54,037 bases of DNA. Origin: JBKCUA01 sp046318675 (GTDB lineage: Bacteria > Pseudomonadota > Alphaproteobacteria > JAJTHO01). Below are positions 41,515-48,836 of the stretch, piece by piece. The notes beneath the pieces are model-generated. The model was not told where the DNA came from, did not search any database, and worked only from the letters and a program-made list of their open reading frames with translations. Both the position numbers and the translations under genes were made by a program. The stretch covers positions 1-54,037 of the forward strand of contig JBKCUA010000005.1 of the NCBI GenBank assembly GCA_046318675.1. Direction: 5' to 3'. Within the stretch, counting starts at the first letter, position 1. The number at the start of each line of letters is the position of its first letter.

Positions 41515-41665
41515 GAGGTAATCTCCTGAAATAAAATGTTCGGCTTTTCTATACACAACCCTAAAGCTTTGTAAAGAGGCGTGTTCAAATCAGAAATTAT
41601 TTTTTTGTGATTATTGCGTACAAGCACTTTATGTTCTCTATAAAGCATTCTAATGTTCTAGTCTT

Positions 41666-42694
41666 ATGAAATTTCTTGATGAAGCGAAGGTTTTTCTGGC
41701 GGCGGGTGATGGTGGTGCGGGGTGCATTGGCTTTCATCGTGAAAAATTTGTTGAATTCGGCGGCCCTGATGGTGGTGATGGCGGTAGGGGGGGGCACGTT
41801 GTGTTTGAGGTTGCCGATAACCTCAACACCCTTATTGATTATCGCTATAAGCAACATTTTAAAGCCGAAAAAGGTGGCCACGGCATGGGTAAAAACCGCC
41901 ACGGAGCCAATGGTGCCGATGTCGTTTTGTATGTTCCCCCAGGAACGCAGGTGGTTAGTGAAGATGGCGAGCATATTCTTGCCGATCTGGTGACGCCGGG
42001 GCAGCGAGTTATCTTGTTGCGCGGCGGCCGAGGCGGGAAGGGGAACGCGTTTTTTAAATCCTCCACTCATCAGGCCCCTCGCTTTGCCCAGCCGGGAGAG
42101 CCTGGGGGCGAGGCTTGGGTATGGTTGCGTCTCAAGCTTATTGCCGATGCTGGTATTATTGGTCTTCCTAATGCCGGGAAATCAACATTTTTATCGGTGA
42201 TTTCCGGGGCAAAACCGAAAATTGCCGATTACCCGTTTACCACGCTTTATCCCGGCCTTGGGATGGCGACAATTGATGGGGAAAATATTCTTTTTGCTGA
42301 TATTCCTGGTCTTATTGAAGGGGCGCATGAAGGGCGAGGTCTTGGGGATAAATTTTTGAAGCATGTGGAGCGGTGTGCGGTGTTGCTGCACCTTATTGAT
42401 GCCACCGGCGCGGATCCGGCGGCGGACTGGCGCACCATCCGGCAGGAGTGCGCGTTGTACAGCGGTAACCTTGCTGCCACGCCGGAGATTGTTGCGCTAA
42501 ATAAGGTAGACGCGCTGGACAGTGAAACCTTGGAAGAACTTCGCGCTCAGTTCGTGGCGGCAACGGGGGTAGAGCCGCTGCTGGTTTCTGCCGTTGCCCG
42601 CACGGGGCTTGAGGATGTCCTGCGTGCTGTTGCGGTGCCAGTGCGGTTAAAGAGGGTAGCGGCGCAGCAATCTTCGGAAGAAGATTCCGTTTAA
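41666..42694 (+). CDS. obgE: GTPase Obg/CgtA
   Basis: A ribosome-associated GTPase for 50S assembly and stress control. The 342-residue protein has the Gly-rich Obg domain (FLDEAKVFLAAGDGGAGCIG, PDGGDGGRGGHVVFEVADNL). The G domain has G1 GLPNAGKSTFLS near residue 167, switch FTTLYPGLGM, G3 DIPGLIEGAHEGRGLG, and NKVDAL. It lacks the extended C-terminal domain of some members. rplU and rpmA, usually upstream, are absent. The next gene starts directly after the stop (TAAATG). Confidence 0.95.
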   Translation: MKFLDEAKVFLAAGDGGAGCIGFHREKFVEFGGPDGGDGGRGGHVVFEVADNLNTLIDYRYKQHFKAEKGGHGMGKNRHGANGADVVLYVPPGTQVVSEDGEHILADLVTPGQRVILLRGGRGGKGNAFFKSSTHQAPRFAQPGEPGGEAWVWLRLKLIADAGIIGLPNAGKSTFLSVISGAKPKIADYPFTTLYPGLGMATIDGENILFADIPGLIEGAHEGRGLGDKFLKHVERCAVLLHLIDATGADPAADWRTIRQECALYSGNLAATPEIVALNKVDALDSETLEELRAQFVAATGVEPLLVSAVARTGLEDVLRAVAVPVRLKRVAAQQSSEEDSV

Positions 42695-43609
42695 ATGCTC
42701 CGCCGTCATTTGACCCGCGTTGCAGTGCAAAGCCAACGATCGGCATTTTTCTGGATGCTGGTCTGCACCGTGTTGATGTCAATGATTCCGATTATTGCCC
42801 ATTTTTTGGCGGCGCGGGTACATCCGTTGCAGATGGTGTTTGTCCGTTCCGCGTTGCAGTTTGCGTTTATCTTGCCCTTTATTGTTTTTTATTTCCCGGA
42901 GGTGCTGCGTACGCGGCGGCTTTCCGCCCACGCTTGGCGAGGGATTAATGGAGCTATTTCTATGAGTTTGTGGTTTTATGGCATTGCTCATCTTCCCCTT
43001 GCCAATGTGGTAACACTAAGTGCCATCGCCCCCATTTTTACAACTATTTTAGCGGTTTGGTGGCTTGGGGAGAAGGTGCATTTGCGCCGCTGGTTGGCTA
43101 TTGCCCTTGGTTTTATTGGTGTATTATTAGTGGCACAGCCAGATGCGACGGGGTTAAATTGGGTGGCGGGTATTGTGGTGCTCCAGGCATTTATGGTGGC
43201 GGTGGCCAATTTTTTTGTTAAAAGTCTAACAGCCACTGAGCGTAATTTGACTATTTTGTTTTACATGGGGGTTTTTGTTGTACCCCTGACGTTGCCGGGA
43301 GCGGTGCTATTTTGGGTATGGCCAACGGTGGTAGAGTGGGGTTGGTTATTGTTAATGGCATTTTGTGGTGTGTTGGCGCATTTTGCCCTCAATCGGGCGT
43401 TTCGTATGGCCGAGGCGTCGGCGTTGATGCCGCTTGATTATTTGCGCCTTCCTATTGCGGTAGGCGCGGATGTACTGCTCTTTGCCCAGATGCCGACAGA
43501 GCAGACGTTATTGGGAGCGGCGGCGATTCTGGGAGCCTGTCTCTATATTCTGCATCGGGAACGCCTGCACCGTCGCCGAACCACGGATGTGGAAGTCTTA
43601 CCTAGGTAG
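42695..43609 (+). CDS. DMT-superfamily transporter (EamA domains)
   Basis: 304 residues with ten predicted membrane helices in two EamA halves. The first half has FWMLVCTVLMSMIPIIAHFL, LPLANVVTLSAIAPIFTTIL and WWLGEKVHLRRWLAIALGFI (a typical EamA core), and the second GWLLLMAFCGVLAHFALNRA and PLDYLRLPIAVGADVLLFAQ. Members export amino acids or other metabolites; the substrate here cannot be read. It begins immediately after the obgE stop and is probably on the same transcript. Confidence 0.88.
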   Translation: MLRRHLTRVAVQSQRSAFFWMLVCTVLMSMIPIIAHFLAARVHPLQMVFVRSALQFAFILPFIVFYFPEVLRTRRLSAHAWRGINGAISMSLWFYGIAHLPLANVVTLSAIAPIFTTILAVWWLGEKVHLRRWLAIALGFIGVLLVAQPDATGLNWVAGIVVLQAFMVAVANFFVKSLTATERNLTILFYMGVFVVPLTLPGAVLFWVWPTVVEWGWLLLMAFCGVLAHFALNRAFRMAEASALMPLDYLRLPIAVGADVLLFAQMPTEQTLLGAAAILGACLYILHRERLHRRRTTDVEVLPR

Positions 43610-43620
43610 AGTTTCCTCAT

Positions 43621-44508
43621 TTATCCCGACATCGGTACCATTTCATTAAAACCGCTGTTAAGCATCTGCTGAATATGGTTTTGCAGAGCATTGACCATGG
43701 CGCGTTGCTGTTCCAGAACTCGGCGGCGATGGGCAAAGCTCTGGGCAAGATGGGCAATGCGTTGTTCTTCGGCTTCTATATCCGCGAGACGGTTGGTAAT
43801 GATTGTTTTTCGCCGCGTTACTTCTTCTTCGCGTGCGGTAATGGCTCGTTCACGTTCATTAACCGCTTGTTCACGGCTTAGAAGTGCTTGCTCTCGAGCA
43901 TCAAGACTTTGCCGCCGCGAATCTTGGGATTGCTGTTTTGTATTGGCCGTGTGTTGCCGTTGGCTATTTAATTGTTCAAGTAGTTCACTTAATGTCGGCG
44001 ATTTAGTAGGTTCCGACGGAACAGGTGGGGTTGGCACTGTTGTTTCGACTGATGCAGGTTGGGCTGATGCTGTGCGTACTGGAAAAACTCCTTTGAATTT
44101 TGGCTCATCCACAGGTTGGTTTATGGTGACTTTTTCTTGTAAAAGAAGAACTTGATCGTCTTTTGCATCAATATTGTTTGTTTGGATGCGTTGTACCAAG
44201 GGGTGCGCTGCGCGCATTGTTTCTACAGGAGTTTGAGCCGAGACGGGTGCTGATGTGGGTAGGGCTGCGACGGGGGGTGTTATGGTTGTTTTTATATCGG
44301 GCAGTAGGCGAGCCATTTCTTCAAAACCAATAAGGATACAATTGGGCCGTGTCCGGTATTGAATTTGGTATTTTTCACAAATAGAAAGAATAAGATAGTA
44401 TTTTTCATCGTTGTAATAGACAAAATGTGGTGCACCGTCGCGGTCTTCTCGAAGGAAGACTTCTTTGAGAAGTTTTTGCTCGGTTGGGGAAACTTTTTCA
44501 GGCAACAT
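43621..44508 (-). CDS. Hypothetical coiled-coil protein
   Basis: 295 residues, not recognised. The N-terminal part (1-70) looks like a small folded domain (SPTEQKLLKEVFLREDRDGA, FVYYNDEKYYLILSICEKYQ). A Pro/Thr-rich linker covers about 75-175. A long coiled coil from about 180 to 285 (LSREQAVNERERAITAREEE, NRLADIEAEEQRIAHLAQSF) follows. No signal peptide or membrane span. It is monocistronic and divergent from leuA. A structural or scaffold role would fit the layout but is not shown. Confidence 0.75.
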   Translation of the reverse strand: MLPEKVSPTEQKLLKEVFLREDRDGAPHFVYYNDEKYYLILSICEKYQIQYRTRPNCILIGFEEMARLLPDIKTTITPPVAALPTSAPVSAQTPVETMRAAHPLVQRIQTNNIDAKDDQVLLLQEKVTINQPVDEPKFKGVFPVRTASAQPASVETTVPTPPVPSEPTKSPTLSELLEQLNSQRQHTANTKQQSQDSRRQSLDAREQALLSREQAVNERERAITAREEEVTRRKTIITNRLADIEAEEQRIAHLAQSFAHRRRVLEQQRAMVNALQNHIQQMLNSGFNEMVPMSG

Positions 44509-44568
44509 AATCTGTCCTTCCGTTTGTCTTTTTCAGGGGTATTGCCCCCTCGTTAAAAAAAGGTTACT

Positions 44569-44688
44569 ATGTCACGGTGTTTTGCCAAGTCTTCTTGCTA
44601 CTGCTTCTGCGCCCCGGCGGCGCACGATAGTTTTTGTTTTCACCGTCCTTGTTGTCTTTCTCCCTTCTTTGAAAGAGTTTTTTCATGA
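44569..44688 (+). CDS. Alternative Cys-rich small ORF in the leuA leader
   Basis: ATG 44569 has AAAGG five bases upstream and opens a 39-codon frame with seven Cys (MSRCFAKSSCYCFCAPAA at the start), whose TGA overlaps the leuA ATG. It overlaps the penta-Leu frame in a different register. It may be a real coupled uORF or chance; the ribosome site favours this start, while codon content favours the Leu frame. Confidence 0.25.
   Translation: MSRCFAKSSCYCFCAPAAHDSFCFHRPCCLSPFFERVFS
44577..44630 (+). CDS. Candidate leucine leader peptide of leuA
   Basis: GTG 44577 opens a 17-codon frame reading MFCQVFLLLLLRPGGAR. The codons at 44595-44609 are TTG, CTA, CTG, CTT, CTG: five successive Leu codons. 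Its TAG stop (44628) lies in the terminator that follows. This is the expected design of a leu attenuator, where ribosome stalling during leucine shortage keeps the hairpin from forming. The ribosome-binding site (AAAGG, 44559-44563) is rather far from this GTG. Confidence 0.5.
   Translation: MFCQVFLLLLLRPGGAR
44608..44640 (+). terminator. leuA attenuator terminator hairpin
   Basis: TGCGCC (44608-44613) and GGCGCA (44619-44624) enclose CCGGC, then CGATAG and TTTTTGTTTT. It is 45 bp upstream of leuA and begins at the last Leu codon of the leader frame. Confidence 0.65.
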
Positions 44689-46235
44689 GCACAAACCGCG
44701 TCATTATTTTTGACACCACGTTACGCGACGGCGAGCAATCTCCCGGCGCATCTATGAGCCTTCCTGAGAAGGTGCGAATTGCCCACGTTTTGGATGAGAT
44801 GGGCGTTGATGTGATTGAGGCTGGTTTTCCTGTTGCTTCTCTTGGTGATTTTGCCGCTGTGGAGGCCATTGCCGCCGCAGTACAAAACGCCCAGGTGTGC
44901 GGTCTTGCTAGGGCACAAGCCAAAGACATTGAAGCTGCCGGGGTTGCTCTTAAAAAAGCTCGCCGCCCCCGTATTCATACCTTTATTGCCACCAGTTCTT
45001 TGCACATGAAATATAAGCTCAACATGAGTGAGCAAGGCGTTCTTGCCGCTATCAGTGATAGCGTAAGCCTCGCCCGCCGCCTTTGCGATGACGTAGAATG
45101 GTCGGCGGAAGATAGCGTGCGATCGGATTTTGATTTTCTGTGTAAGGCCGTGGAAACAGCCATTCATGCCGGTGCTCGCACCATAAATCTTCCTGATACC
45201 GTGGGGTATGCGTTGCCGTGGGAATATGGTGAGCGCATTCGTCGTGTTATCGAAGCCGTCCCTAACAGCGATAAGGCGATTTTCTCCGTTCATTGTCATA
45301 ATGATCTGGGGCTGGCAGTTGCTAATTCCCTGAGTGCTATTATCGGCGGTGCCCGCCAGGTTGAATGCACGGTTAATGGTCTGGGGGAGCGTGCGGGCAA
45401 CGCCGCTATGGAAGAAATTTGCATGGCCATTCGTACCCGGCCTGATTTATTGCCCTTTACCACGGGCATAAAAACCGAAAAAATTATTGGGGCATCCCGT
45501 TTGGTTTCTGCTATTACTGGTTTTGTGGTACAGCCTAACAAGGCCATTGTTGGTGCCAATGCTTTTGCCCATGAGTCAGGGATTCATCAGGATGGTATGC
45601 TTAAAAATGCTGCTACCTACGAGATTATGACCCCGGAATCTGTTGGATTGCATCGCTCGCAACTGGTGCTAGGCAAGCTTTCGGGTCGAGCGGCTCTTCG
45701 GGATAAGCTAAGCCATCTGGGCTATACCCTGTCTGAAGCGGAGCTGGCCGATACGTTCAGCCGCTTTAAAGCCCTTGCTGATCGTAAAAAACAAATCTTT
45801 GATGAAGACCTTATTGCGTTGGTGGATTCCGCCCTTGCGGGACAAAATGACGCGATTCAAGTCGTGCGCCTGCAAGTGCTTTGTGGTTCGGAGCAGCCTG
45901 CCAAGGCTACCTTGCGTCTGCGCATTGATGGCCATGAGCAAGAAACTTCCACCACCGGCAGCGGTCCCGTAGACGCCACCTTCAATGCTATTCGGGCGTT
46001 GTATCCTCATGATGCCACGTTGCAGTTATTTCAGGTACACGCCGTTACCCAAGGCACGGACGCCCAAGCCGAAGTAACCGTGCGTTTAGACCTTAAGGGG
46101 AGTACTGCCCAAGGGCAAGCTGCCGATACTGATACACTTGTCGCGGCAGGAACGGCGTATGTGCACGCGTTGAATAAATTGGTGAATAAGAAACGGCGGG
46201 GGTGGATAAACGCAGTGGCCGAGCAAAATTCTTAA
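44685..46235 (+). CDS. leuA: 2-isopropylmalate synthase
   Basis: The first committed enzyme of leucine synthesis. The 516-residue protein has IIFDTTLRDGEQSPGASMSL at residues 7-26, AGFPVAS near 47, HCHNDLGLAVANSLSAIIGG with metal ligands near 205, NGLGERAGNAAMEEI near 230 and AFAHESGIHQDGMLK near 290. A C-terminal LeuA regulatory domain (about 390-500) mediates leucine feedback. ATG 44685 fits the family. The 110 bp upstream contain an apparent attenuator. No ilv genes are adjacent. Confidence 0.96.
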   Translation: MSTNRVIIFDTTLRDGEQSPGASMSLPEKVRIAHVLDEMGVDVIEAGFPVASLGDFAAVEAIAAAVQNAQVCGLARAQAKDIEAAGVALKKARRPRIHTFIATSSLHMKYKLNMSEQGVLAAISDSVSLARRLCDDVEWSAEDSVRSDFDFLCKAVETAIHAGARTINLPDTVGYALPWEYGERIRRVIEAVPNSDKAIFSVHCHNDLGLAVANSLSAIIGGARQVECTVNGLGERAGNAAMEEICMAIRTRPDLLPFTTGIKTEKIIGASRLVSAITGFVVQPNKAIVGANAFAHESGIHQDGMLKNAATYEIMTPESVGLHRSQLVLGKLSGRAALRDKLSHLGYTLSEAELADTFSRFKALADRKKQIFDEDLIALVDSALAGQNDAIQVVRLQVLCGSEQPAKATLRLRIDGHEQETSTTGSGPVDATFNAIRALYPHDATLQLFQVHAVTQGTDAQAEVTVRLDLKGSTAQGQAADTDTLVAAGTAYVHALNKLVNKKRRGWINAVAEQNS

Positions 46236-46597
46236 TCGTCTATCATATTTAAATTGGAGGGCAGTTCCTGCCCAAGGCCATTGACGGCTGTTGTCGCCTG
46301 TCCTCGACCCCGCTGGGCTTCAACGGCGTTAGCAGAACGAAAACCAAAATTTGATGGGGTAACCCTGCGTGCGGAGGGTGCTGAAAGGGGTTGCTGCTGG
46401 GTTGCCTGTTGAACAGGGAGTGATTGGAGTTTTTGTTTTAAGGCGGCGTTTTCTTGTTGAAGGGCGGTTAGGGTTTGTTGCAACTGCTGTTGTTGGTATA
46501 TCGCGCCGTCACGAAAACCTTGCTTATAGACAATATCGTTTGCCAACGCCGGGGCGGCAAGCAACGCTAAAATCAGGGTGGCAAGAAGTGTGCGCAT
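46232..46597 (-). CDS. Hypothetical exported coiled-coil protein
   Basis: 121 residues: a clear signal peptide (MRTLLATLILALLAAPALA, cleavage before NDIVYK) and a Gln-rich coiled coil (YQQQQLQQTLTALQQENAAL) at about 34-60, then a disordered tail with NFGFRSANAVEAQRGRGQ. Not recognised; likely periplasmic. It overlaps the leuA end by 4 bp, tail to tail. A Pho-box-like repeat lies 90-130 bp upstream of its start. Confidence 0.65.
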   Translation of the reverse strand: MRTLLATLILALLAAPALANDIVYKQGFRDGAIYQQQQLQQTLTALQQENAALKQKLQSLPVQQATQQQPLSAPSARRVTPSNFGFRSANAVEAQRGRGQATTAVNGLGQELPSNLNMIDD

Positions 46598-46685
46598 GAG
46601 AGCCTCTTTATGTTGCCCGGGTTATGGGGGGTAAAATGCTGCGCTGCAACAGGGTAGCGCGCTATTTCATGGAAGCTTCATACAA

Positions 46686-46725
46686 CTGTCATCAGAATGA
46701 CATATAACTGTCATCAAACTGTAAC
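46686..46725 (+). promoter_or_regulatory. Pho-box-like 11-bp phased repeats
   Basis: CTGTCAT at 46686 and 46708 and CTGTAAC at 46719 are spaced 22 and 11 bp. The pair CTGTCAT-CAAA-CTGTAAC (46708-46725) fits the PhoB Pho-box pattern of two 7-mers separated by 4 bp. There is also an inverted TGTCAT/ATGACA hairpin. It lies between the RHH gene's 3' end and the exported-protein gene. The orientation does not favour either gene clearly, so the role is uncertain. Confidence 0.35.
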
Positions 46726-46950
46726 ATTTCCTTTGGTAAGGCTCCATTGCAAGGCCGCAAGGCGCAAGGTGCGGGTTAGCGGCACGCCCGGATTGCTCTC
46801 ATCTAGACGAGTGACTAGGCGGCTGAGTGATTCGCTTTTTTCGGCGGCTATGGCGTGGAGCACGCTCCAGAACAATGGTTCCAAGGCCACGCTGGTGGCG
46901 TGGCCAGACAAAACAAAGGACTTTTTGATAAGGCCGTTAGCGTTAGCCAT
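46714..46950 (-). CDS. Ribbon-helix-helix domain protein
   Basis: 78 residues. KKSFVLSGHATSVALEPLFW, followed by ALHAIAAEKSESLSRLVTRL-like sequence (VLHAIAAEKSESLSRLVTRL) and TRTLRLAALQWS, fits the short alphaproteobacterial RHH (RHH_4) proteins encoded next to fumC. It presumably binds DNA as a dimer; targets are unknown. Its start overlaps the fumC stop by 8 bp, so it is coupled to fumC. The C-terminal codons run into the Pho-box-like repeats. Confidence 0.8.
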   Translation of the reverse strand: MANANGLIKKSFVLSGHATSVALEPLFWSVLHAIAAEKSESLSRLVTRLDESNPGVPLTRTLRLAALQWSLTKGNVTV

Positions 46951-48340
46951 TCCCCACCATATCGGCGGGTTTCACCCATTGGGTAAATTGTTCTTCGGTG
47001 AGTAATTTCAAGGCAATAGCGGCTTGCTTTAGTGTGGTTCCTTCGGCGTGAGCCTTCTTGGCAATTTTCGCCGCGTTGTCATAGCCAATGTGGGGGTTGA
47101 GTGCCGTTACCAGCATCAGGGATTGCTCCATCAACTGGGTGATTCGCGCCTCATTGGCGGTAATGCCATTGATGCAGTTTTTGACAAAACTTTTGGCGGC
47201 ATCGCCGAGCAGCCGCGCCGATTCCAGCACATTGTGAATCATGACTGGCTTGAAGACGTTAAGCTGTAAATGACTGTGGGTGTTGGCCACCGTTACCGCG
47301 ACGTTGTTGCCAATGACTTGGCAGCAGACCATGGTGATGGCCTCCACCTGCGTAGGATTAACCTTGCCCGGCATAATGGACGAGCCAGGCTCATTTTCTG
47401 GCAGGTGCAGTTCCCCAAGACCGCAGCGGGGACCGCACCCCAACAGGCGAATATTGTTAGCTAGTGCCATGATGGAAGACGCCACGGTGTTGAGGGCACC
47501 CGATGCCTCCACTAGCGCATCGTGCACCGACAGCCCTTCAAACTTGTTGGTATTTTCCACGAACGGCAGGCCAGTGTAAGCGGCTATTTTTTTGGCAAAA
47601 GCTTTGGCAAAGCCGGGCTTGCAGTTAATCCCCGTGCCCACTGCCGTACCGCCCTGCGCCAGCTCCAACAGGCGGGGCAGGGTATCCTTAACTCGGGCAA
47701 TACTATTTTCCATTTGACGAACATAGCCGGAAAATTCCTGCCCCAAGGTCAGGGGCGTGGCGTCCTGCAAATGCGTGCGGCCAATTTTGACGACATGGGC
47801 AAAGGCCTTTTGCTTGGCGGCTAAAGCGTCTTTGAGCAGGGTCAAGGCCGGAATGAGTTCATGGGAAAACGCCAGCGCCGCCGCGATGTGCATCACCGCC
47901 GGGAAGCTGTCGTTGGAGGATTGACCCATGTTGACGTGATCGTTGGGGTGGACAAGGCCCTTGTCGCCGCGCTTGCCGCCCAGAATCTCATTGGCGCGGT
48001 TGGCGATGACCTCATTGGCGTTCATGTTGGTCTGGGTGCCGCTGCCCGTTTGCCACACTACCAGCGGGAACTCCTCGTCCAGCGTGCCGGCAATGACTTC
48101 ATCGGCAGCCTCGATAATCGCGGCGGCCAATTCCGGCTTAAGCGCCCCCATATCGCGGTTGACCTCGGCAGCGGCCTTTTTCTGCAACCCAAACGCCCGC
48201 ACCACGGCCAGCGGCATCTTGTGGGTACCGATGGGGAAATTTTCAATGCTGCGCTGGGTCTGCGCCCCCCAATAACGGGTTGCAGGCACTTCAATCGCGC
48301 CGAAAGTATCGTGTTCCGTGCGGGTCGCGGCATGGGGCAT
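46943..48340 (-). CDS. fumC: Class II fumarate hydratase
   Basis: Iron-independent fumarase of the TCA cycle, 465 residues. It begins with TEHDTFGAIEVPATRYWGAQ and has GSGTQTNMNANEVIANRANE near residue 97, HVNMGQSSNDSFP near 130, HLQDATPLTLGQEFSGY near 190 and the superfamily signature GSSIMPGKVNPTQVEA with the catalytic Ser. All expected features are present. It is followed by the coupled RHH gene. Confidence 0.97.
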   Translation of the reverse strand: MPHAATRTEHDTFGAIEVPATRYWGAQTQRSIENFPIGTHKMPLAVVRAFGLQKKAAAEVNRDMGALKPELAAAIIEAADEVIAGTLDEEFPLVVWQTGSGTQTNMNANEVIANRANEILGGKRGDKGLVHPNDHVNMGQSSNDSFPAVMHIAAALAFSHELIPALTLLKDALAAKQKAFAHVVKIGRTHLQDATPLTLGQEFSGYVRQMENSIARVKDTLPRLLELAQGGTAVGTGINCKPGFAKAFAKKIAAYTGLPFVENTNKFEGLSVHDALVEASGALNTVASSIMALANNIRLLGCGPRCGLGELHLPENEPGSSIMPGKVNPTQVEAITMVCCQVIGNNVAVTVANTHSHLQLNVFKPVMIHNVLESARLLGDAAKSFVKNCINGITANEARITQLMEQSLMLVTALNPHIGYDNAAKIAKKAHAEGTTLKQAAIALKLLTEEQFTQWVKPADMVGNG

Positions 48341-48538
48341 GGGGATTCTCCAGTAATGGAGGTGTTGTAGGGGGTTGAAGGGAGGGGGGCAAGGGGGGAG
48401 TCAGTGAACGGTGATCAGGGATCAGAAATAACAATGTCCCAGTGTTGCCGGCTTTATTTGTTCATATTTAGTAAAATTTTTGTAAAAATAACTTCACTTG
48501 ACAAACCAGACCAAACCAGACCAGACTATACTCCCCCC

Positions 48539-48775
48539 ATGCACGTCACCGTGACCGAAGCAAAAGCGCACCTCAGCTCCCTCATCGCCCGGGCCTGCGC
48601 CGGGGAGGCCATTATTATTGAGCGCATGGGCACACCGATGGTTGTTCTCACTCCGGTGGAAGGGATGCTGCGCCGCAAAACCAGAACGCCGGGGGCACTC
48701 AAAGGCAAAATCCAGATGTCGGATGATTTTGATGCGTGGGATGCGTCTGTGGCAAAGCTTTGTTCGGCACCGTAG
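48539..48775 (+). CDS. Phd/VapB-type antitoxin, toxin partner absent
   Basis: 78 residues. HVTVTEAKAHLSSLIARACA followed by GEAIIIERMGTPMVVLTPVE is the Phd/YefM DNA-binding fold; the tail PGALKGKIQMSDDFDAWDAS resembles the PIN-toxin-binding segment of VapB antitoxins. A PIN or Doc toxin should follow within a few bases, but DAHP synthase comes next after 61 bp with no toxin ORF. It is therefore a solitary antitoxin or transcription regulator. Direct repeats AAACCAGACC (twice, about 48504-48523) just upstream may be its operator. Confidence 0.82.
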   Translation: MHVTVTEAKAHLSSLIARACAGEAIIIERMGTPMVVLTPVEGMLRRKTRTPGALKGKIQMSDDFDAWDASVAKLCSAP

Positions 48776-48836
48776 GGCACTGCCTCGCGCACTCCTCCCT
48801 TTACCCTTTGCCCTCCTTGCTTTAAATTCACTTCTT

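Noticed and set aside
47861..48370. A 169-codon plus-strand ORF
   Set aside because: Antisense to fumC and without family features.
48498..48532. TTGACA and TATACT as a promoter for the Phd-like gene
   Set aside because: The spacing is about 23 bp, too long for a normal sigma-70 promoter. The repeated AAACCAGACC words may instead be an operator.
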